This document shows positions 55,425-64,000 of a DNA stretch of 64,000 bases, piece after piece (position 1 is the stretch's first letter; each line of letters starts with the position of its first letter). The notes under the pieces were generated by a model. It had not been told where the DNA came from, did no database searches, and saw nothing but the letters and a program-made list of their open reading frames with translations. The stretch is from Lophius americanus (lineage: Eukaryota; Chordata; Actinopteri; Lophiiformes; Lophiidae). The position numbers and the translations under genes are program-made. The stretch spans positions 1,637,001 to 1,701,000 of the forward strand of contig JBBDHG010000116.1 in NCBI GenBank assembly GCA_037951165.1. Direction: 5' to 3'.

Positions 55425-55542
55425 GTGGGTAATAATGCTGTTCCATTAATATATAATAAAACATACTTTAAGGGACAATCTGTAAACTTAGGGCTGTATT
55501 TCTGAATTAATGTTTTTCATGGCGTATCAACAGAAAAAATAA

Positions 55543-55825
<283 letters not shown>

Positions 55826-56406
55826 TGTTATGCTGCTGTGATTTCCTGGAACGGATCAAACGAAGGTGTGTGGGTTGAAGTGGCGGAAAGACAACAAAAA
55901 ATATTTTGCCTCTGAAAACCAACAAAGAAGGAGATGATGAATAAGTTGTTGAAGGATACATGTTTTTATATATTTTTTTAGAACTTTGTGAAACCCAAAC
56001 TTTGAGAAGCAGAAAATCATATTTAATATTTGAGTAAAAGAAAAAGCAACAGAGCAAGAACCTCACCGTCAAAGAGGGGGAAACACGAAGTTTCTAGGTT
56101 TCATTAAAGTATCTACAAGGTACATTTCCCACGCACACAGGAAATTCTGCATTCCAAAGGTAAAAACAATACAACACACCAATACAAATTCAAAATTCAG
56201 GGGACGTCCAGACCAAATAAAGATATCCCCGCCTATAGGATTCAACTGGCTGAGGTATGAAGCTCTCATACTTTGCAACAACAATTTTTGAACATGATCT
56301 CCAATCTAGCTACCAAAATGCACTGTGGGTATTTTTTGTTTTTATTTTTACAGCAGATCTGCTGCTACTCTTCTTCTCCTCCTCAGGCCTCCATCATCAT
56401 CCAGAT

Positions 56407-57270
56407 ATGTCGGGGAACTCCTCCTCCAGTTCTCTGGACTACCTTTGCGTCTCGTCTGATGTCAGTCTATTACTCAACAATATCTTCATCATCGTCAGAT
56501 GTGTCCTCATCATCCCCCTCTCTGTTCTCGTCTTCTATCTGGGTTGCCGTAAGTGGCGGCGGCAGCACTCCTTCTCCGCTATGAGCCACGTGGACGTATT
56601 CACCTACAACATGGCTGCCATGGAGCTGATCTCTATACTTGGATCCAGTCTCTTCATTTGCGGCCTCTGCACAGATCTCCAACAGCTGATAGAAGCAGGA
56701 ATCTGTCTCTCCTCTATCACTTATGTTGGAGAGATCATCTTTCATCTCCTGACCATCTTGGAGAGATACTACGCAGTTGTTCACCCCATCACCTACCTTG
56801 GGTTGAGGAAGAAACGTTGGGTCAGGATTAGGGGCGTCAGCGTGGGGTGTGTTTGGTTACTGTCCTCTACGTGGGTGGGTGTCACTAAGGCATACTATCC
56901 ACAGTTAGCCACCATCCCATATCTGATCATCCTGGTCTTCTCTCTGGTTGTTGTCTCATTCTGTAGCCTTTCAGTTCTCTATGCCCTGATTCCTCCAGCG
57001 CCAGGGCACCGGGGTGGGGACAAAGAGCGAGTGGACCAAACAAAGCGAAGAGCGTTCTTCACCATTACTGCCATCATGGCGGTGATGGGGTTGTGGCTTG
57101 TAGGGATCATTGTTTCAGTGGTCATTGAGATCTCACAGGTGCTGGACGACAGCACTGTGTGCCTGATGATGTTGTCTTTATCATGGTTACATTTACCCAC
57201 CAGTCTTGTGTTACCTCTGCTGCATCTACACAGGTCAGGAAAACTAACATGTTGCACTTATAGCCAGTAA
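56407..57270 (+). CDS. Non-canonical class A GPCR-like receptor, single coding exon
   Basis: 287 aa. The ATG at 56407 was chosen because it follows a splice acceptor by 21 nt and gives a short extracellular N-terminus with an N-glycosylation site (GNSSSSS). Seven hydrophobic segments lie at about 23-46, 63-86, 96-118, 143-165, 170-196, 215-240 and 252-275. TM3 ends ERYYAVVHP (E119-R120-Y121), and TM4 has the usual Trp (GCVWL). ICL3 is basic (ERVDQTKRRAFFTI). TM2 has Glu (AMELISILG) near the usual Asp, TM6 lacks CWxP, and TM7 has LPTSLVLPLLHLHR instead of NPxxY. It should be a plasma-membrane receptor, but neither ligand nor G protein can be named. It is not an obvious olfactory, TAAR or chemokine receptor. 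Confidence 0.82.
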   Translation: MSGNSSSSSLDYLCVSSDVSLLLNNIFIIVRCVLIIPLSVLVFYLGCRKWRRQHSFSAMSHVDVFTYNMAAMELISILGSSLFICGLCTDLQQLIEAGICLSSITYVGEIIFHLLTILERYYAVVHPITYLGLRKKRWVRIRGVSVGCVWLLSSTWVGVTKAYYPQLATIPYLIILVFSLVVVSFCSLSVLYALIPPAPGHRGGDKERVDQTKRRAFFTITAIMAVMGLWLVGIIVSVVIEISQVLDDSTVCLMMLSLSWLHLPTSLVLPLLHLHRSGKLTCCTYSQ

Positions 57271-57369
57271 CGTATCTGTATATAGTAGTATACTTTGTGG
57301 GTGTTGTGGTTTATTGATGGGTTTTTGGTAGTTTTGGGATATTTTTCTAAGTTACTAGACCGTTGCTAT

Positions 57370-57590
57370 ACGGGCGGCTTTATTTCAGTGGGTAGAGCAG
57401 TCTTCTCTCAACTGGGAGACCAGGGTTCAAGCTGCCCCCAACATGCCGTTGGTCCCTGAAACCTCAGCTCCCCGGTCGCTACACAGGGGCCACCAACTAC
57501 TCCCTCGGGGATAGTTTGAATGCAGAGACAAAATTTACGACATACATTGTACAGTAGTGTGTAACGTGTGATAAATAAAGGAAAGATTAT
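57370..57590 (+). mobile_element. tRNA-derived SINE
   Basis: A tRNA-like head is visible: an A-box-like 'cagtgggtagagcag' and a B box 'ggttcaagctg' about 45 nt apart. The conserved fish SINE body follows ('gctccccggtcgctacacag', 'tttgaatgcagagacaaaat') with an AATAAAGG tail. It is in the same orientation as the gene just upstream. Confidence 0.75.
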
Positions 57591-58599
57591 TAATGTACTA
57601 TGCTGTGCTACAAAGTTCCTATTATCTGATTTCAGCTATCATGTCAATGATAATGTTAGTTTATGTCAGCTAGACTACAGTGGGTCTGATGATCTAATGG
57701 GTAGTCTGATCTGAACCATCGACCAACCGCAGATTAGATCATCTGACCTGACCTGACTTTGCATCTAGTACCTCTGGTGGAGGTCTACAGTGGTCCTGTG
57801 GATCTAGTCAGTGGTCTGACCTTTGGAAAGGGGCAAACACTGCGGGAAAAATTTAGTATCTGGCTCTAATGAAGTTTCTCTGAGGAAAGCTGGAGTCTCA
57901 CAGACTTGATTTGGTAAATACAGTTATCAGAGGTGTCGTACCTGAAACCATCTCAGCCTAATGTCAAAATTAAAACGGATAAGAAACCCAGTTCACTGGT
58001 GTGGAGCCAAAGGCGTGGAGTCCATCGTAGTGTATTCTTTAAAGTGACCTCATAGGACCAGACGCATTCTTCAATGATTTTGAAAAAGACTCTAGAGGTG
58101 TGGACAGTTATTGGGGGTTTTAGTTCTGACTGCTCGTGTCATATTGTTATCTTGGTGTGGTGTGTTTGTTTTTTCTTACAATAAAGAAATAAGAATAATG
58201 GAGTGCTTCATCTCTCTTCGTTCCTCCATAGATAGCAGACTGTCCACAGCAGTCCGGTCAGACACCGATGAGTGGGAAAATAAAGACTGTGGGTTCTTTT
58301 ACATGTTCTGTGCATCCATTTACATTTGGCTGGTTTCGTCATTCTTTAGGGAAATTCTCTGAAAGAGGCGCTTCCCTCCACTGACATATTTCCTGTTATA
58401 TGTAAGAAGTAGTCCAGGTGTGACAGATGATCAGAGTGTGAAAGGTTATGTTGTGATCCTGCAAGGCTTTTATTCTTACATAAATACAAACAGCGTAAAC
58501 ATAGCTATAAACGGGTAGGTAAGTAAAAATATATAAGTTACAAAATATCTACATTCTCTAATGGCTACATTTTTCTCGTTTATTAAATTCACAGACATA

Positions 58600-58830
58600 C
58601 ATTGATCAGTCATAACATTATTACCTGCGACACGTGAAGCTCCATTAACATTCATTGTTTTTGATACCATGGTTACCTGTCAGTATGCGGAATATAAATT
58701 GGCCAAGAAATTAGTTAACATTTGATGTTGGAACATGAAAAAGTGTTGAACTGACATCCAATAAATGTCAGTGGGAGGTTTCTGTAAAGAGCCTTCTGGA
58801 GGTTCAGAGGATCTCAGATCCTTTTGGACT
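58600..58830 (+). mobile_element. Mariner-type relic (end fragments)
   Basis: The left end 'gatcagtcataacattatta' is the terminal repeat seen in the 5184-5632 relic. 'accatggttacctgtcagt' and 'aggatctcagatccttttg' are further inverted matches to that family. It is non-coding and ends about 30 bp from the neighbouring minus-strand GPCR-like gene. Confidence 0.5.
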
Positions 58831-58857
58831 TCTATTAACTATTGACTTGGCTCTGAT

Positions 58858-59751
58858 TTATTGGTTTCGCCTACCAAACGCCAGTAATCTTGTCTTTTGC
58901 AGATACAGCAAAGGTAGGACTAGACTACTGGGTAAAGTCAAAAAGATTCCCAAATCCAATATCATGCACAAATCCTCAAAACGTATCGACTCAACATAAA
59001 CCAGGCTTAAACTAATCAGCAGCCCAACGAACCTCAATAGTAGCACACAGATTATAGCACAGATGATGTGAAAAGCTTTCCGCTTTGATTGATCAACTTG
59101 CTCCATCTTCCTGCCCACCTTCCCTGGCCCGGACCGAATCAGAACACAAAGAACAGAAAGGCAGCAGAAAAATATAACAAGGATCGAGATGCCTAGCATG
59201 GAGATCAGCGGGTTGACAGGAATTTCGGGCATATACCATTCTGTTAGGCCGACCCATCCCAAGCAGGTAAGCCAAACACAGCCAATGCTGAAGTTTCTAA
59301 TCTTTACTCCACTTCTATCCCGCAGACGCATGTAGGTGATGGGTTGAACGACAGCCAGGTAGCGCTCAACACAGGTGAGGAGGTGAAACAGAGTCTGTGC
59401 TGGGAAAGTGATGCTGAACAAAAAGATTCCCACCAATAAATTCAGCGCAGCATCGGTGTAGATGCCTGTATAGTATATGACTGATCCGAGGACAGTCACA
59501 ATCTCCATAGCGACACAGTGGTAGGTGAAGCAGTCCGAGTGGCTCACCGGCTGCCGATTCCTCCCCCTGAGACCAATACAGAGAACGAGGATGCAGAGAG
59601 GAAGGATGACAATGACAGAGGTGACGGTGTAAGTGGAATAGAGGATAAAGCTGGTCTTGAACTTCAGACATTCATTATAGAAAGAAGACGCAAAGGATTT
59701 AGGGGGAGGGACGAGGGTAAGATTGAGGAAGGATGAGGAGTTGTCAGTCAT
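58858..59751 (-). CDS. Non-canonical class A GPCR-like receptor, single coding exon
   Basis: 297 aa, read from ATG at 59751. That start follows a possible acceptor (tctttgacag) by four bases and gives an extracellular N-terminus with Asn-glycosylation sites (DNSSS, LNLT). An upstream in-frame ATG at 59802 exists but would lie in the intron. Hydrophobic segments lie at about 36-60, 77-97, 105-128, 153-172, 182-206, 228-252 and 262-285. TM3 ends CVERYLAVVQP (E129-R130-Y131); ICL3 has VDQSKRKAF; TM2 has AMEIVTVLG; TM7 has LPSSLVLPLLYL in place of NPxxY. It is clearly homologous to its neighbours at 56407 and 61354. Membrane receptor of unknown ligand. Confidence 0.82.
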   Translation of the reverse strand: MTDNSSSFLNLTLVPPPKSFASSFYNECLKFKTSFILYSTYTVTSVIVILPLCILVLCIGLRGRNRQPVSHSDCFTYHCVAMEIVTVLGSVIYYTGIYTDAALNLLVGIFLFSITFPAQTLFHLLTCVERYLAVVQPITYMRLRDRSGVKIRNFSIGCVWLTCLGWVGLTEWYMPEIPVNPLISMLGISILVIFFCCLSVLCVLIRSGPGKVGRKMEQVDQSKRKAFHIICAIICVLLLRFVGLLISLSLVYVESIRFEDLCMILDLGIFLTLPSSLVLPLLYLQKTRLLAFGRRNQ

Positions 59752-61353
59752 TGCCCTGTCAAAGAGAAAAATGAGGAAGCTGATTAGTGAAATATGCAAC
59801 ATTTTACTGGGGTTTGAAAGCTACAACTTAATCCAGTCATCACATGTGCTAATAATGATCATGTTTCCATAAGTGATGCACAAAAGGTTTTCATGCAAAA
59901 GTTTAGAAACGGTTTCAAAGGAAGGTTCTGTCATGTTTTCAGGGGTTGAAGATACAATAAATGTTTTATCCCCATCTTATCCCTTCTTCTCGATTGCGTT
60001 TCCGAACATTTTTCATATAGACTCCTTAAAATTGGATTTAAAAAAAACAACAGAATTTCAAAGAAGCATCATTCCATTCATCTCTTAAACCTTCATCTTA
60101 CTGTGATCCTTTAAATTCAAGGTTGTCCTCACGGCTCTGATGTCAGCAGTAATGAGATCTGATATAAGACCACATAAGAAATTGGCCAAAAACAGAAGTG
60201 CAGAATTCTGATTCCTGAGGCTCATCATTTTCTTTCTGTAGTTCCAGTTAGTTAAAGAAAGAGGAACTGGTGTAAGAACCTTTTTTTTTTTTCAGGTGTC
60301 GGCATCAGAATGGCTATTTTAAGGACTATAAATAATAATACACTGTTTACATAATAGAGGTCCTTCTGCTCAAATGTCATTTACCATGTCAACAAATAGA
60401 ACTCATACATTTAAATGCTGAATTATTTTCAGAAATAAGGAGTCATTTGGAAAAGTCCAGTAACCACTGTGAATAGCTGTTGAAATAACTGCAGAGTAAT
60501 CATTTATCATTGAGTCAGCGTTACAGTCGGACTATCGGGTAGATAAGTGAGAAGATAAAGTCAAACCTTGTCTTGTTGATGCCGTGTTCCTGTCCTGTTT
60601 CTCTACAGACAATCTCTCAGTGAATCTCTCAGACCACACTGTATACGGTTGAAGTGCTTGATAGAAGAAAAAAACACACCACTGGAATGCCTTTGCATTT
60701 TCCAAAACCACTAATCATCACCTGCTCGAGGGTGATCTCATGACCATTTTTCATTTCCTGGGTGCTGGTGCCGAGGACTGGGCTTAGAGTAGATTACGTC
60801 ATAGTAAGCTCTCTGTGATATCAAAGCTTTTCGTCGAGCTCATGCTATATTGAAGTTTTACGCTCCACGTCATGTATGGACCATAAAAGGGAATAAAAGC
60901 TCAAAAGAATGTTGAATGAAGGAGGAAACATGTCTAACGTGTTCATCCTTGTTAGCAAAACTGAATCTACGGAGATGTTGCTCTGCAATAGAACTCCAAA
61001 TACACTTTTGATGGCTTTGGTAGAGAACAGGGACACACTTGAAAACATTGAAGTGAAAAGTTTCATTTTTTATTTTTGTTATATATGTATATACACTGAA
61101 AAGTTCCTTTAAGTTCTCAACCTAGCATTGCATAATGTACATCATGTAATCTGGTCCTCTCTGATTGCAACTAATATCAAAGCAGATGTCAGTGCCCTGG
61201 CATACTGAAACTACAGAGACACTTATACTACAGGATGAAAAAAAAAAACTGCAAAGAAGCAGAAAACTATAGAAAAGCTGTCATCATTTTTATTTATAGT
61301 GGTATTTTCTGAGACGGTTACCACGGCTGTGAAATGCTTGTATTGTTGAGACC
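59752..61353. other. Spacer between the two minus-strand GPCR-like genes
   Basis: No coding sequence is recognised. It must contain any 5' exon and promoter of the receptor at 58858-59751 and the 3' end of the receptor at 61354. A T11 run is at 60282-60292 and a poly-A run at 61239-61248. An AATAAA on the minus strand (TTTATT, about 61290) lies about 60 nt beyond the stop of the receptor at 61354 and may be its poly(A) signal. Confidence 0.4.
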
Positions 61354-62274
61354 CTACTTGAGTCGAAAACAGGCTAGAGTTCCAGCCTTGTATAGGAACA
61401 GCAGAGGCAGAGCCAGGCTGCTCGGCAGACAGAGGCAGTTACAACACACAAACAAAACACACTCAGCTCTTCCTATCTCGGCGGGGGCTAAGTCGTTAAT
61501 GACATTGAATATCAGAAGCCCACTGAGCCTGAACATCAGAGCTATCATTATGACTACGATGGTCTGGAAAGCCTTACGCTTTGGTTGGTCAGTTTGTCTC
61601 CTGTCCCCACCCACTTTCCCCAGTCCCAGCCGAATCAGAGCCGAGAAAACAGAAAGGCTGCAGAAATAGATGACAACGATAGAGAAGGCGAGGAACGCGA
61701 TAAACATGGTGCTGGGGAAATCAGGGAAGATTAGAGCCGTTATGCCTGTCATTCCAAAGGTAATCAGCCAGACGCACCCAATGCTGATGTTCCTGACCTT
61801 CATCCCACCTGATTTCCTCAGCCCCATGTAGGTGATGGGGTGAACCACAGCTAGGTAGCGCTCCACACAGGCCAGGCAGTGAAAGGAGGTCTGTCCAGGG
61901 TACATAATGGTTACAGAGTAGAACCCAACGATCAAAGTCTTCGGATTGCATAACCCAATAGAGAACAAGTAGAAGACCGCTCCTAAAACCCCGATGATCT
62001 CCACCATGACTGTGTGGTAGATGAAGACATCTGAAGGGTTTCCTGATCCTGCGGTCTCTGAGAACTGATGCTGCCATCGCTGGAAACCCTTCCAGAGGAC
62101 GAGGATGTAGAGAGGGAGGAAAAGGAGGATGTTGACAATGTTGAAGGCCATGAAGAGCACAGAGCTTAAGGGATCGTCAAAGCATTTGAAGAAGTGGGGA
62201 TAGACGGAGGAATTTGAGAAGCAGAGATGAGGGGATGGTGGGGAGGCGGAGGAAGATGAGTTTGCTTCTTGCAT
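61354..62274 (-). CDS. Non-canonical class A GPCR-like receptor, single coding exon
   Basis: 306 aa from ATG at 62274. A splice acceptor (cttttcctcctcag) lies just upstream, and the N-terminus carries N-glycosylation sites (ANSSSS, SNSSV). Hydrophobic segments lie at about 38-61, 84-107, 113-136, 162-182, 188-213, 236-260 and 271-295. TM3 ends CVERYLAVVHP (E138-R139-Y140); TM4 keeps Trp (GCVWL); ICL3 reads TDQPKRKAFQTI; TM2 has MVEIIGVLG; TM7 has LPSSLALPLLFLYK instead of NPxxY. Homologous to 56407-57270 and 58858-59751 and to the pseudogene at 51784. Likely a plasma-membrane receptor; ligand and coupling unknown. Confidence 0.82.
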   Translation of the reverse strand: MQEANSSSSASPPSPHLCFSNSSVYPHFFKCFDDPLSSVLFMAFNIVNILLFLPLYILVLWKGFQRWQHQFSETAGSGNPSDVFIYHTVMVEIIGVLGAVFYLFSIGLCNPKTLIVGFYSVTIMYPGQTSFHCLACVERYLAVVHPITYMGLRKSGGMKVRNISIGCVWLITFGMTGITALIFPDFPSTMFIAFLAFSIVVIYFCSLSVFSALIRLGLGKVGGDRRQTDQPKRKAFQTIVVIMIALMFRLSGLLIFNVINDLAPAEIGRAECVLFVCCNCLCLPSSLALPLLFLYKAGTLACFRLK

Positions 62275-64000
62275 GTTTGATGATAGGATTGGAATACCTG
62301 AGGAGGAAAAGATAGGCTTCATCATAAGTTTGGTGAACTCCACTGACAGGAGGCAGACTGCTCTTTGGAACTTCCTATGATTGCTTGGAAATTCTGAACT
62401 ATCTAAAAAGTGCTTTCAACTTGTAAACAAAACAAATCATGGTTCAATTTTATCTGGACCAGGACTACCTCATTTTGTCAGACCAAAGTCTGGTTGTCTG
62501 ATCCGACCCTTCGTCCAGAGGAGGAACCACGCCTACAATTTCAGTTTGGAAACCAAACATTCCATAAGTCAGAACTATCCAAAGAAGGGCTTTCAGTTTG
62601 TTCAGACTTTGGTTGAAAGGAGGGGTCACATTTACAATTATGGTCTGGATAAAACTGAAAAGTCAGAAAGCCCAAACCCTCCAAAAAGTGGCTACAATTT
62701 TTGTTCATAACGGGAAGAAGTAAGAATAAGAACTTAAACCTAAATTGGAACGTTTTAAATTTGGTATATTAAAAAAAAAATTCAAAATTCAGCCGATCCT
62801 TTAATCCATCCCATAGTTTGACCCCCAAAACTGAAACGCATCTGTATTTTACATTAAATCTAAGCAGTTCTTTCAAAGATGGACAACCCTCTTCAATCTA
62901 AACTTCCTTCTCTTGGTTTGACAAAGTATTTGCAAACAGCCAGGAAAAGTGTTGTAACATTTTTAGATGCAGGAAGCTATAAAAATAATGATTTATAGAT
63001 TTAAGGTAACCAGCTTAATCTACAGTTCTTATAGCTCTTTTCTGAAGTTTAATGGAGGGCCGAACAGGACTCAAACTGGCCATGTTTAATCTGTTTTATT
63101 ATGACAATTTAATTCTTATCTTATTTACTCATTTCATAAAATTCGGAACAAACCAATGGAATGGAAAATATTCAAATTACAGATCAAATCAAAAATAGAT
63201 TATTAATTATGTTTTATGTCTCTCTCTCTCTTTCAGCATAGTTCCATAGTATCATTTCTGATGAAAAGTTTTTATTCACAGCCATCAATAACAGCCAGAA
63301 AACAATATTTGAATAGTTAAAAATTATATCTAAAATCAATCGGTTTTTAATTAGCAATAACAAAAAAGAACTTTAAATAACCCCTGGAAAATGGATGGCC
63401 TGATTTAGCCATTTCCTCTGTCACAATAAAACAGTATAAGTAGATGGTTGCTGCTCATTTCTGTTCCTGCAGTGAGGAGCAGCTGCTCCTCAGAAAACAG
63501 TCAGGTTTATGAATGACCTACAGGTGTATTTCACATTAAAGGTTAGGTCAGGTGATTGACTTGGTCAGCCTAAAACCGGAGATATATAGATCTATCTTCA
63601 AATTGGCTTGCTTTTCTCCCACGAAGCGTACATCACCCCAATGGGTGTATTATAATAAAAAACGATAACATTTCAATAGGGTCCTCACACTCTAATTATA
63701 ATGAACGTTTCACAACCATAATTATCATCCGGCTCAAAAACTGAAAGATCAGACTGTCTGAACCATCCAAGAAAGTGATTTTAACTTGTAAACAAACCTA
63801 ACTCCGGTTGATCCATGCTGAGACTATCATTTCTTTAGAGGCCCTCATTCAGGCTGTTTGATGCAGACCTTCCAGCTACGTTTTCAGCAGAAAATGCTAT
63901 TTTTTTTTCTCGTTAAAATTATTGCAAGAGTAGAAGCAGTAATAGTAGTACAGAACTGAAATTCTGATGGATTTAATTTAATTGAACTTTTCTTTAATTT
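62275..64000. other. Upstream region of the last GPCR-like gene, with degenerate repeats and a palindrome
   Basis: From about 62390 to 62700 phrases such as 'gaactatc', 'aaaaagtg' and 'ctttcaacttgtaaacaaa' recur in diverged form. A further copy lies at about 63755-63800, so this is an old degenerate repeat. A 20-bp perfect palindrome (tgaggagcagctgctcctca) is at 63473-63492. No gene is recognised to the end of the window. Confidence 0.4.

Noticed and set aside
57370..57450. Functional tRNA gene
   Set aside because: A and B boxes are visible but no acceptor stem closes, and the SINE body continues downstream. It is a tRNA-derived SINE.
56407..62274. Olfactory receptor or trace-amine receptor cluster
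   Set aside because: The TM3 and TM7 motifs of those families (for example MAYDRYVAIC, NPxxY) are absent, and the shared LPSSLVLPLL block points to another group.

Overview
The window looks like nuclear DNA of a teleost fish, probably a percomorph. It has GT-AG introns, vertebrate gene families, fish-type tRNA-derived SINEs, Tc1/mariner relics, several LINE relics and many microsatellites. The species cannot be named from the sequence. Gene models were built by eye from splice sites, reading-frame continuity and recalled family knowledge; no alignment was run.

Layout. (1) 168-1857, +: the last five coding exons of a TTC39-family (TPR) gene. (2) About 2.2-9.3 kb: repeats, including two Tc1/mariner relics and a broken RTE-type LINE. 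(3) 9618-19030, +: a 17-exon complement factor I gene (cfi copy 1, 601 aa). (4) 19.2-24.5 kb: dispersed repeats and another LINE relic. (5) 24521-37327, +: a second 17-exon complement factor I gene (cfi copy 2, 662 aa). (6) 37780-49113, -: a complete nine-exon mcub gene (317 aa), tail to tail with cfi copy 2. One mcub intron holds a 47-unit, 36-bp minisatellite with 360-bp higher-order structure, another holds a nearly spacer-less 36-bp-arm palindrome, and a 45-bp VNTR lies just upstream of the start codon. (7) 51.8-62.3 kb: a cluster of four related GPCR-like genes with single-exon coding regions (one + pseudogene, one + intact, two - intact).

The main biological result is the factor I pair. 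Factor I is the serine protease that cuts C3b and C4b with cofactor proteins. Copy 2 keeps His-Asp-Ser, the S1-pocket Asp and the nearby disulfide. Copy 1 has equally intact exons, phases and frame, but its catalytic serine codon reads Asn (GDNGGP). The S1 Asp, both cysteines of the adjoining disulfide and a pocket glycine are also changed. Copy 1 therefore looks like a secreted, furin-cleavable, catalytically dead factor I next to an apparently active one. An inactive paralogue could bind C3b/C4b-cofactor complexes without cutting them; that role is inference.

The GPCR cluster is the second item of interest. Its proteins have ERY in TM3 but no NPxxY in TM7, where they share an LP(S/T)SL(V/A)LPLL block instead. 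I could not assign them to a named receptor family.
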